A DNA stretch of 11,849 nucleotides from DATBGO01 sp050011895. GTDB taxonomy: Bacteria > Actinomycetota > Actinomycetes > Streptosporangiales > Streptosporangiaceae. How positions within the stretch are numbered: the first letter of the stretch is position 1; each line of letters opens with the position of its first letter. The stretch lies in contig JBEKIF010000096.1 of assembly GCA_050011895.1 (NCBI GenBank), positions 1 to 11,849 of the forward strand, written 5' to 3'. The position numbers were made by a program, and so were the translations under genes. Shown in pieces: positions 1-5,034 of this stretch. The notes beneath the pieces are model-generated. The model was not told where the DNA came from and made no database searches. It worked only from the letters and a program-made list of their open reading frames with translations.

Positions 1-494
1 TCCAGCGCCGCCGTCACCTCGGGACAGTTCAGCACCGAAGAGCCGTCGACGCCGCGGTAGCCGACCATGACGACATCGTGCTGGGCGGCCAGGCGGTTCG
101 CTTGGGGGAACGTCATGTTGGTCACGCCCGGGCCGCCGTTGAGCCGGAAGATTGGCGCCAGCGGGTGGGATGAGCGAGCCAGGACCCGGGTCACCGGCAG
201 CGCGATCAGGCGCGACCGGGGGTCCGCCCGGTTCTCGGGCACGACGAGCGTTCCGCAATCGGCGCGGTAGGCGCCGTTCTCGGTGGGAAAGGTGCACGGG
301 TGCATGGTCAGCTGGCCGGAGTGCGCCCCCTGCGGGACTGAAATTGCTGCCGAGCTGGACGAGACTCCCAGGTAGGCAAGTCCCGTCAATAGGACGATGG
401 TCACCAGCAGGGCAGCGATTCGTGCCCAGGTGAATGACCGGGATGGGGGGGATTTGCTGACCGGGTCTTTCTTCATGGAGTCCATAGCATTCAC
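1..494 (-). CDS. Alpha/beta hydrolase, membrane-anchored or secreted, N-terminal part (cut by window edge)
   Basis: The frame stays open from a GTG at 494 to the window edge, giving about 164 residues of a longer protein. A GGAGG at 501-505 lies six bases upstream of this GTG, which favours it over the in-frame ATGs at 485 and 476. A short basic N-terminus is followed by a hydrophobic segment (ARIAALLVTIVLLTGLAYLG), so the protein is exported or membrane-anchored. Next comes a two-cysteine stretch (HPCTFPT, ADCGTLVVPEN) and then RLNGGPGVTNM, the oxyanion-loop motif of the proline-iminopeptidase/TAP-like hydrolases, followed by VVMVGYRGVDGSS, the strand and turn that normally precede the nucleophile elbow. 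The catalytic Ser, Asp and His lie beyond the edge. The GTG overlaps the stop of the upstream small ORF (GTGA), which suggests translational coupling. The substrate is unknown; peptide or ester hydrolysis is family knowledge. Confidence 0.85.
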   Translation of the reverse strand, partial: MNAMDSMKKDPVSKSPPSRSFTWARIAALLVTIVLLTGLAYLGVSSSSAAISVPQGAHSGQLTMHPCTFPTENGAYRADCGTLVVPENRADPRSRLIALPVTRVLARSSHPLAPIFRLNGGPGVTNMTFPQANRLAAQHDVVMVGYRGVDGSSVLNCPEVTAAL

Positions 495-694
495 GGTGTT
501 CCTCCGGTGAGCGCCGTCACGAAGCCGCGCGGAAAGGAGATCGCGGTCCCGGTCCCGCGCAGGCCGGTGGTCAGGGCGGGGAGCAGGGACGTGGCCGGGG
601 CGGCCAGCGCCAGCGCGAGCGCTAGCGGGGCTCGCAGCGGCCGCCAGGCTGCCACCCGGGCGCCCGGGCGGGCGGCGGTGTGGATGTGTGCCAT
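491..694 (-). CDS. Small hydrophobic protein (67 aa), coupled to the downstream hydrolase
   Basis: The ATG at 694 has a strong ribosome-binding site, AAGGAGG at 704-710, nine bases upstream. The frame extends further upstream, but that extension is low-complexity Pro/Arg and has no such site. The 67-residue product has a basic N-terminus, one hydrophobic alanine/leucine-rich segment (PLALALALAAPATSLLPAL) and a short polar tail ending LTGGTP. It may be a small membrane or exported peptide, or a shortened remnant of a membrane protein such as an ABC permease; I do not recognise a family. Its TGA overlaps the GTG start of the alpha/beta hydrolase at 494 in a GTGA arrangement, so the two are probably translated from one message. 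Good ribosome-binding site and coupling argue that it is real; composition alone is not decisive. Confidence 0.5.
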   Translation of the reverse strand: MAHIHTAARPGARVAAWRPLRAPLALALALAAPATSLLPALTTGLRGTGTAISFPRGFVTALTGGTP

Positions 695-719
695 CGGAGG
701 TGTCCTCCTTGGTCGCGGA

Positions 720-881
720 TCAGGTTGTGGTGGTGGGTGTGCTGTGGTGCGGCTGGAACGCGCCGAGTGCCGAGCCGGCGATGAGCCCGGCGGCGGATTG
801 GGGGTCCACGCGTCCGCCGGAGACGCCACCGACGGCAACCGCGTTGCCGTAGCGCCTGGTGAGGTGCCGTGCCTGGATCAT
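720..881 (-). pseudogene. Short ORF opening like an ABC-transporter ATPase (remnant)
   Basis: The ATG at 881 is preceded by GGAAG, and its ATGA overlaps the stop of the alpha/beta hydrolase frame at 878-880. The first 21 residues, MIQARHLTRRYGNAVAVGGVS, carry the strand and A-loop pattern that opens many ABC-transporter ATPases (MIxAxxLTKRYGxxxAVxGVS). The expected Walker A region does not follow. The frame instead reads GGRVDPQSAAGLIAGSALGA and ends in a Thr-rich tail after 53 residues. I read it as the 5' end of an ABC ATPase gene whose body has been deleted or rearranged. Only the first 21 residues support this. Confidence 0.45.
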
Positions 882-1768
882 TGTTCTTCCGTCCCTGGAT
901 GCTCTTGGTGCTGAAAACAGAGTGCGCCGAGGGCCTGAGGCGGGACTGCCGTGGCGCTGAGGCCGGACCTCAGCGCGGTCGCGAGGCTGCTCAGGTGCTG
1001 ACGGGGCCGGCGGTCGTAGGGTGGACGTGTGGAGGTAAAGTTCTTCGGCGAGTTCACCGATTCCAGGAAGCGCAGGACCGCTCCGGTAGTAACGCCAGGC
1101 CGCTGCGACTGCGGGTAATGCCCGGCCTCGGGCACCATGACGACCTCTGCGCGCAGGGCGCGGGCGATCCAGTCAGCCTCCGCCCGCGGCTCGGGGAAGT
1201 CAGGGTCCCGCTCGCCCATCACGACCAGGGCGGGCGCCGTGACGTCGGCCAGCCGCGCCTCCGCCGGGTCGTGGCTGGTGCGGGTGGTGCGGGAGAACGC
1301 TTTCGCGTATCCCGGCCGGCGGATGCTCGCGATGACCTGGTCGCGGTACTCGCCGAAGTCGGCCGGGCGCTGGCCGGCGTACAGCTTCGGCAGGTACGAC
1401 TTCCGGGAGAGGGCCGCCCATGGCGGTGCCATGGCCGCGCGCAGCAGGAGCCGCTGCATCGTGCTGGTCTTGCCGTTACGCACGAACGGGCCGACCAGCA
1501 CCAGGCCGGAGACGAGTTTGGGGCGCCCGGCCGCGGCGAGCACCGCGGCACCTGCGCCCATGGAGTTGCCCACCACGACTGCGGGGCCGCCGAGCATCTC
1601 GATCAGGGCGATGACATCGCCGGCTGTTTCCTCGTCGCCGTAGGACGTGAACGTGGCATCGCTGTCGCCGTGGCCGCGAAGGTCGGCGCAGGCCACGCGG
1701 TAACCCGCCGCCCGCAGGGCAGGAGCGAGGAAGCGGTACCCGGCCCGCAGGTCACCCATCCCGGGCAC
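878..1768 (-). CDS. Alpha/beta hydrolase (catalytic part of a frameshifted gene)
   Basis: This frame encodes the body of a soluble alpha/beta-hydrolase-fold enzyme. It shows the oxyanion turn PGMGD (residues 2-6), the strand and turn VACADLRGHGDSD, the nucleophile elbow GNSMG (Ser69), an acid in MGERDPDFPEP (Asp188) and the catalytic histidine in EAGHYPQSQRP (His217). A cap region of about 85 residues sits between elbow and acid. The only start in this frame, a GTG at 1768, falls after the first core strand: the codons just upstream read GSLVIL, and before them RIGYDVAGD, which belong to the same fold. The frame has no usable start further up, so the true N-terminus lies in another frame (1752-1907). 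The C-terminus runs about 58 residues past the usual end (LRFLESV) in low-complexity sequence, so the stop may also be displaced. As it stands the protein is probably inactive unless the frameshift is an artefact. Substrate unknown. Confidence 0.75.
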   Translation of the reverse strand: MPGMGDLRAGYRFLAPALRAAGYRVACADLRGHGDSDATFTSYGDEETAGDVIALIEMLGGPAVVVGNSMGAGAAVLAAAGRPKLVSGLVLVGPFVRNGKTSTMQRLLLRAAMAPPWAALSRKSYLPKLYAGQRPADFGEYRDQVIASIRRPGYAKAFSRTTRTSHDPAEARLADVTAPALVVMGERDPDFPEPRAEADWIARALRAEVVMVPEAGHYPQSQRPGVTTGAVLRFLESVNSPKNFTSTRPPYDRRPRQHLSSLATALRSGLSATAVPPQALGALCFQHQEHPGTEEQ

Positions 1769-1907
1769 CAGTATTACCAGGGAACCGTCTCCCGCGACGT
1801 CGTAGCCGATCCGCCCCCTCAGGGCGGCTGAGACAGCTGGTTTCCTGGACCGAAGGCACCGAGCCGGGCTGGCTGGCGCGCGTCGTACCGTCCGCCGGGG
1901 TGCTCAT
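1752..1907 (-). pseudogene. Displaced N-terminus of the alpha/beta hydrolase
   Basis: The ATG at 1907 follows AGGTGG at a suitable distance and opens a 51-codon frame (MSTPADGTTRASQPG...) that stops at 1752-1754 inside the hydrolase gene. Up to LSRPEG it reads like a linker into the hydrolase. Removing one base from the C5 run at 1814-1818 would join it to the main frame as LSRPEG-RIGYDVAGDGSLVIL, a normal hydrolase N-terminus. I infer that these are one gene broken by a +1 change in a homopolymer, either a real mutation or a sequencing error. Confidence 0.6.
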
Positions 1908-1994
1908 GCGTTCACCACCTTCAGGTTTGGGCCCGGATTCGGTACCAGGCGACGGTCGCGGCGATAGCGGCGGCGAGCGGAATGCTGGCAGGCC

Positions 1995-2176
1995 CGAACG
2001 TGGACTTCTAACAGGCGATACCCGGCTTGATACGGCTGCACGGGCATGCCAGAAGCTCTGGCGATCTCGGTGCTGCCCGGCGTTATCAGCTCCAGGACGG
2101 CCTGCGCGTCGCCGGCGAGAAGGACCTGATGGTCACTGACGAAAAGCGGGGCACGATGAACAGCAGATGCTGGCAT
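1995..2176 (-). pseudogene. Uma2-family (DUF820) nuclease-like remnant
   Basis: In the frame ending at 1904, residues after the ATG at 2176 read APLFVSDHQVLLAGDAQ, then AVLELITPGSTE, then YQAGYRLLEVHVR. The order and spacing resemble the PD-strand, the E(V/I)xSPGS strand and the YxxAGIxxYLxVE end of the Uma2 (DUF820) restriction-like fold common in actinomycetes. The usual Asp after the Pro of the first motif, and the basic residue after the SPGS motif, are missing. The frame then degrades into Arg-rich sequence. This looks like a decayed copy and not a working nuclease. The similarity is by eye and weak. Confidence 0.35.
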
Positions 2177-2287
2177 AAGCCACCTCGGCTTCGCTGCGCG
2201 CTTGCCGCCACCGAGGTCCAGAGCAGCGAGGAGGAATCTCAATCCCGTCTATACGCAGGTAAACGAGCACATCTTCCTGCTCCCGAC

Positions 2288-2339
2288 GCTACGCCCCCTC
2301 CGCCGGGGCCTACAAGAGAGCCGGGGGAGGGGGCGTAGC
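2288..2339. repeat. Perfect 14-bp inverted repeat, 24-base spacer
   Basis: Positions 2288-2301 and 2326-2339 are exact reverse complements (GCTACGCCCCCTCC and GGAGGGGGCGTAGC). The spacer contains a second short CCGG/CCGG pairing, so a long GC-rich hairpin could form on either strand. There is no T-run, and no gene ends cleanly beside it. It could be a terminator-like structure, a small repeat element or part of an old recombination site. Confidence 0.8.
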
Positions 2340-2353
2340 AGCGCCGAAGCCTG

Positions 2354-2478
2354 TGCACTTTCACCGGCTCGAGTGCCGGCCTATCGACTTCGCAGGCCTC
2401 CTGCCGCCCTGACCGGGCAGGCTCTCGCACTGCGGCATCTCGCGGAGAATATGCGGGAAGATCGCGCGGCAAAGTGCA
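2354..2478. repeat. 8-bp inverted repeat flanking about 110 bases just left of the tRNA remnant
   Basis: TGCACTTT at 2354-2361 is matched by AAAGTGCA at 2471-2478. The right copy is followed by a TGCAT-TT-ATGCA palindrome and lies 15 bases before the tRNA-like gene. The arms are short, so chance is possible, but with the 14-bp repeat just to the left this is the most symmetry-rich stretch of the window. Confidence 0.35.
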
Positions 2479-2493
2479 TTTATGCAGGTCAAG

Positions 2494-2563
2494 GGCAGGT
2501 GGGCGGATATCTGTAAAACCGTCGGCTAAGCCTACGTTGGTTCGAACCCAACACCTGCCACCA
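2494..2563 (+). tRNA. tRNA-Tyr(GTA)-like gene lacking its D-arm (probable pseudo-tRNA)
   Basis: The acceptor arms GGCAGGT (2494-2500) and ACCTGCC (2553-2559) pair perfectly and are followed by A and an encoded CCA (2560-2563). The T-arm is perfect: GTTGG, loop TTCGAAC, CCAAC (2536-2552). The anticodon loop reads CTGTAAA, giving GTA (Tyr). A long variable arm with a GGC-TAA-GCC stem follows, as expected for a class II bacterial tRNA-Tyr. Only about 11 bases separate the 5' acceptor strand from the anticodon loop, so the D-arm is absent and the 5' side of the anticodon stem is mispaired. The 70-base length compares with about 85 for an intact tRNA-Tyr including CCA. I read it as a deletion derivative, perhaps left by integration or excision at a tRNA target. 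Confidence 0.65.
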
Positions 2564-3222
2564 GCAAAACCCCAGCTCAGGCCGAGTACGCGAGACCCAT
2601 CCGTCACGCTGAAAGTGCGCGGTCCTGGCCACCGCGCGTTCGCCCGGGTCCTCCCTGGTCATCACCGGCCAGCATGGCCCTGAGCTGCAGTGATACCGGC
2701 CGGACCGGCCGTGCCGGATCCGCCGCCCTGGGCTGTTGCGGTGCCGAGCGCCCATTTGACGGAACAGGTACGGAACACAATCAGCGATGATCATCACAGT
2801 GCAACGTGGCGCCTGCCGCTTCGTCGCCTGGGTGCAGTCGCCTGCGTCAGCTGCAGGATGGCCCGGCACTCCAGCGTGGACAGCAGCGGAGCGCACATAT
2901 CCCGATCCCGGTGCGATCCCAGTCACCGTCGGCGACACGGGATGGCTGGCAAATGGGCGCATAACCCCGACTCGGAGCGGCTCGCCGTGCCCTGAAGTTG
3001 GCAGGGCGTAAGGCATAGATTAGCCATTCTTGTGCGGTTCCTAGCAACGTAGCCAACGGTTTGCAGGCTACCGCCATACATGCCCTGGCTTGCAGATCTG
3101 TGACTGGCCGCTGTACTTCGCCCCGCTTCGCCAGACGATCGGGCGCTCACCGAGGTCGGGGCAAGGGACTTGCTGGGGCGCTCGTGCGGACCAGGGACGC
3201 GGACGGATAGGTGGCTAAGTTT
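2564..3222. other. About 660 bases with no supported gene
   Basis: No frame on either strand gives a recognisable domain or a clear ribosome-binding site with coding-like composition. ORFs of up to 175 codons occur on the minus strand but run into the antisense of the tRNA. The stretch holds a hairpin-capable GCGCGGT/ACCGCGC repeat at 2617-2637 shortly after the tRNA remnant and a CCGGCC-rich patch near 2697-2710. AT content is slightly raised around 3000-3080. It is probably non-coding or too decayed to read. Confidence 0.5.
2617..2637 (+). terminator. Possible hairpin terminator downstream of the tRNA remnant
   Basis: GCGCGGT at 2617-2623 and ACCGCGC at 2631-2637 form a perfect 7-bp stem with a 7-base loop, 54 bases past the tRNA 3' end. 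No T-tract follows, which is common in high-GC actinomycetes. The function is a guess from position and shape. Confidence 0.3.
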
Positions 3223-3381
3223 CTAACGAGCTGTGTGATCGTGCCATAAGCAGACTGACGCGCCCTGCCGACAGCGCAGGGCGTCGGCGAACCCGTTCGG
3301 CGAGTCACCGGGAATCCGTACGCCATGCGTACTCCGGACGCCTTCGGCCGCGACCGCGACATCGGCCGCCGTGGTAGCCAT
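3223..3381 (-). pseudogene. N-terminal remnant of a TPP-dependent pyruvate oxidase/acetolactate synthase-type enzyme
   Basis: A 52-codon frame starts at ATG 3381, nine bases after GGAAG. It begins MATTAADVAVAAEGVR and continues GVRIPGDSPNGFADALR. The PGDSxNGFxDALR motif is characteristic of the pyrimidine-binding domain at the start of thiamine-pyrophosphate enzymes such as pyruvate:quinone oxidoreductase (PoxB-like). In those enzymes it is soon followed by a strand ending RHEE with the catalytic glutamate. Here the frame reads SVCLWHDHTAR and stops at 3223-3225, and nothing further of a roughly 580-residue enzyme is seen. A few codons also seem lost before IPGDS. It lies 72 bases downstream of the FAH-family gene on the same strand. 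I read it as a truncated gene. Confidence 0.5.
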
Positions 3382-3453
3382 CTACTGTTCTTCCAGCCGA
3401 TTTGCACGTAATTCGAACTACAGCTGGCCTCGGGCGGCAGCGACGCCAGCGTG

Positions 3454-4203
3454 TCAATGGGGCTCTGCGATGACGGGGTTTTCGAGGGTTCCGATCTTGT
3501 CGATCTCGACTCGGACGGTGTCGCCAGGCTTCAGGTACATGCCGGGCCGGTGCCAGGCGATGCCGCTGGGGGTGCCGGTCGAGATGACGTCACCGACTTC
3601 GAGAGTGAAGGCGCTGGACAGATATGACACCTGTTCGTAGATGTCGAACAGCATGTCCCCGGTGTGCCCGTCCTGGCGGAGGTCGTCGCTGACGTAGGTG
3701 CACAGATGGAGATCGAGAGGGTCGCCGATTTCGTCGGTAGTGACGATCCACGGGCCGGTCGGACCGTGGGTGTCGAAGGACTTGCTCACGACCATGCCGG
3801 GCTCGAGATCCTGCCAGTCCCGGACGCTGACGTCGTTGACGATGGTGAACCCGGCAACCACGTCGAGGACCGCCGACTTGTCGTTTGGGACGTTCTTGCA
3901 CCGCCGGCAGATCACCATCCCCAGCTCGCCTTCGTAGTCGATCTGGTCGGGCGCGATCGTGGGGATCCAGACGGGGTCGCCCGTCCCGATGATGCAGGTC
4001 TGCTGCTTGTTGAACCACGCCTGGCGGGTCGGCCGTGCCATGTGGGTCTCTTCCAGATGGGCCGCGTAGTTGTAGCCGATGGCCAGGAACTTCGGCGGGT
4101 GAGGCACCGGCGGGCGAAGCTTCACGCTCGAGAGAGCCAGCCGCGGAGCCGGTGAGGAGTTGGCGGCCGCCTCGTGGAGGCCCCGGTCTAGCAGATCGAT
4201 CAT
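3454..4203 (-). CDS. Fumarylacetoacetate hydrolase family protein (main part, N-terminus in another frame)
   Basis: The product is the catalytic domain of the FAH superfamily, which contains hydratases, isomerases and C-C hydrolases of 2-oxo acids in aromatic catabolism. Visible hallmarks, numbered from the ATG at 4203: FLAIGYNYAAHLEE with the conserved His49; the metal-binding acids in DYEGEL (Glu91, Glu93) and in IVNDVSVRDWQ (Asp124); the lysine of KSFDTHGPTGPW (Lys141); and the late motif STGTPSGIAW followed by YLKPGDTVRVEI and IGTL.NPV. The family usually has about 280-285 residues, while this frame has 249. The missing start, a typical MKLATF leader, lies in a different frame at 4200-4304, so the gene is split. 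All catalytic residues remain in this frame. Reinitiation at the overlapping ATGA is conceivable, but the first strands would be separate. The exact substrate cannot be told; the compact bacterial type suggests a 2-hydroxyhepta-2,4-diene-dioate isomerase-like enzyme. Confidence 0.88.
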   Translation of the reverse strand: MIDLLDRGLHEAAANSSPAPRLALSSVKLRPPVPHPPKFLAIGYNYAAHLEETHMARPTRQAWFNKQQTCIIGTGDPVWIPTIAPDQIDYEGELGMVICRRCKNVPNDKSAVLDVVAGFTIVNDVSVRDWQDLEPGMVVSKSFDTHGPTGPWIVTTDEIGDPLDLHLCTYVSDDLRQDGHTGDMLFDIYEQVSYLSSAFTLEVGDVISTGTPSGIAWHRPGMYLKPGDTVRVEIDKIGTLENPVIAEPH

Positions 4204-4304
4204 GGTGCCAGGGACGGATCGGCGGCCGTCAGGTCGACGACCTCATCGCCGTCGACGATGCCAACGTGGTCTCCTGCGCCTGCATTGAACGTCGCGAGCT
4301 TCAT
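4200..4304 (-). pseudogene. Displaced N-terminus of the FAH-family protein
   Basis: The ATG at 4304 opens MKLATFNAGAGDHVGIVDGD followed by EVVDLTAADPSLAP and a stop at 4200-4202. This is the standard FAH-family N-terminal strand and loop, expected to run directly into MIDLLDRG of the main frame. The stop overlaps the ATG of the main frame as ATGA. Adding one base near 4204 restores a continuous protein of about 283 residues, the normal family length. The site is not a homopolymer. A real frameshift seems more likely here than at the hydrolase, but a sequencing error is not excluded. Confidence 0.8.
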
Positions 4305-4523
4305 TTCAAGTCCCTTTTCGTAGTAGTTGCGCCAGCCGTGATGTGGCATGGTCCGGCGCAGCTGACCGTCCATCGGGAGCCCGGGCCGGGCGACACCGCG
4401 GCGCTTGTGCCTGAGGCTGCCCCGGGCTCGGGACCCGCGGTGCGATCCATGCCTGAACGGTAGGCCACGGGGCTGATCGGTCGAATCATGTAAATGCGTA
4501 GTCCGCGTCGACGTGGCGTGATC
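4305..4523 (-). promoter_or_regulatory. Leader of the FAH gene with two interleaved inverted repeats
   Basis: The 220 bases upstream of the FAH start hold GAGCCCGGG (4377-4385) pairing with CCCGGGCTC (4421-4429), and CACCGCGG (4394-4401) pairing with CCGCGGTG (4435-4442). The pairs interleave, so a transcript could form alternative hairpins or a pseudoknot. I see no clear promoter hexamers. In such GC-rich sequence some of this symmetry could be chance. Confidence 0.3.
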
Positions 4524-4772
4524 TCATGCGGCCGATAGCGGCTTCGTAATATCCGAGATGCGGGCTCCGCGTACTAGGTCGGCGCGGCGGACCGAGAAGA
4601 GGGGAAGAGACCGGGCGCGGCACCAGGCGGTGAACTGCCGCAGGTCGAGGGTGTACGCCTCACGGGTCAGGCCGCGGTACCCGGCCAGGAAGCCCGCGAG
4701 CGCGAGTCGCTCGGACTCAGTGAACGCCGGCTGGATGGTGACGAGGGCGGTGGAGTGGGTCGTTGGGGTCAT
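4524..4772 (-). pseudogene. Tyrosine recombinase (integrase) fragment: N-terminal core-binding domain only
   Basis: A GGAGG seven bases upstream of the ATG at 4772 gives a well-supported start. Residues 16-66 (AFTESERLALAGFLAGYRG, LTREAYTLDLRQFTAWCRAR, SLPLFSVRRADL) match the SAM-like core-binding domain of phage-type integrases and XerC/D-like recombinases. The sequence leaves the family after RRADL, where further helices and a catalytic domain of about 180 residues with the R...HxxR...Y residues should follow. Instead a 16-residue unrelated tail ends at 4524. The catalytic domain is absent from the window, so the product cannot recombine DNA; it might still bind a site. It probably records a deletion through an old mobile element, in line with the tRNA remnant 2 kb to the left. 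Confidence 0.8.
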
Positions 4773-5034
4773 CGGGGCACCTCCCAGGACAGCCGGGACC
4801 TAGGAGGCTGGGCCGCCGCAGGTCCCAGCGATGAACGATGCCCGAAACGTACGTCGGCCTCAGATGCCGAGCCATGTCCGATCCGTATAGAGGCACCGTG
4901 CTCGCCCCAGAGCAGAGCGAGCTCCATGCCGCCGACTATTTACGGCTCATTACTTTGCGGGTGTTATCGCCTGGTCAGGCGCAGATCGAACATTTGGGCC
5001 CGCTCATGCCAGCCGAACCAAAAGCCGGGGCCGC
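4773..5034. other. Intergenic stretch between the integrase fragment and the sigma-factor remnant
   Basis: I see no supported gene. A GGGACCT/AGGTCCC inverted repeat (4795-4801 and 4820-4826), with a competing GCTGGG/CCCAGC pairing, lies just upstream of the integrase start and could be part of its leader or an old recombination site. The plus-strand frame from 4838 has no recognisable domain; it may contain decayed 5' sequence of the sigma factor, but I cannot show this. Confidence 0.4.

Noticed and set aside
869..1831. 320-codon plus-strand ORF
   Set aside because: It is antisense to the alpha/beta hydrolase, whose catalytic motifs are clear on the minus strand.
1921..2010. Minus-strand IPLAAAIAATVAWYRIRAQT, resembling the C-terminus of NAD-dependent epimerases
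   Set aside because: Only about 28 codons lie between stops, with no upstream epimerase sequence. Chance similarity cannot be excluded.
2489..3016. 175-codon minus-strand ORF ending in WWQVLGSNQRRLSRRF...
   Set aside because: This ending is the well-known translation of tRNA antisense; the rest has no domain. The overlapping ORF at 2239-2607 is rejected for the same reason.
4301..4489. 62-codon minus-strand ORF whose stop overlaps the FAH start (ATGA)
   Set aside because: The overlap is suggestive, but there is no ribosome-binding site, no recognisable domain, and the composition looks random.
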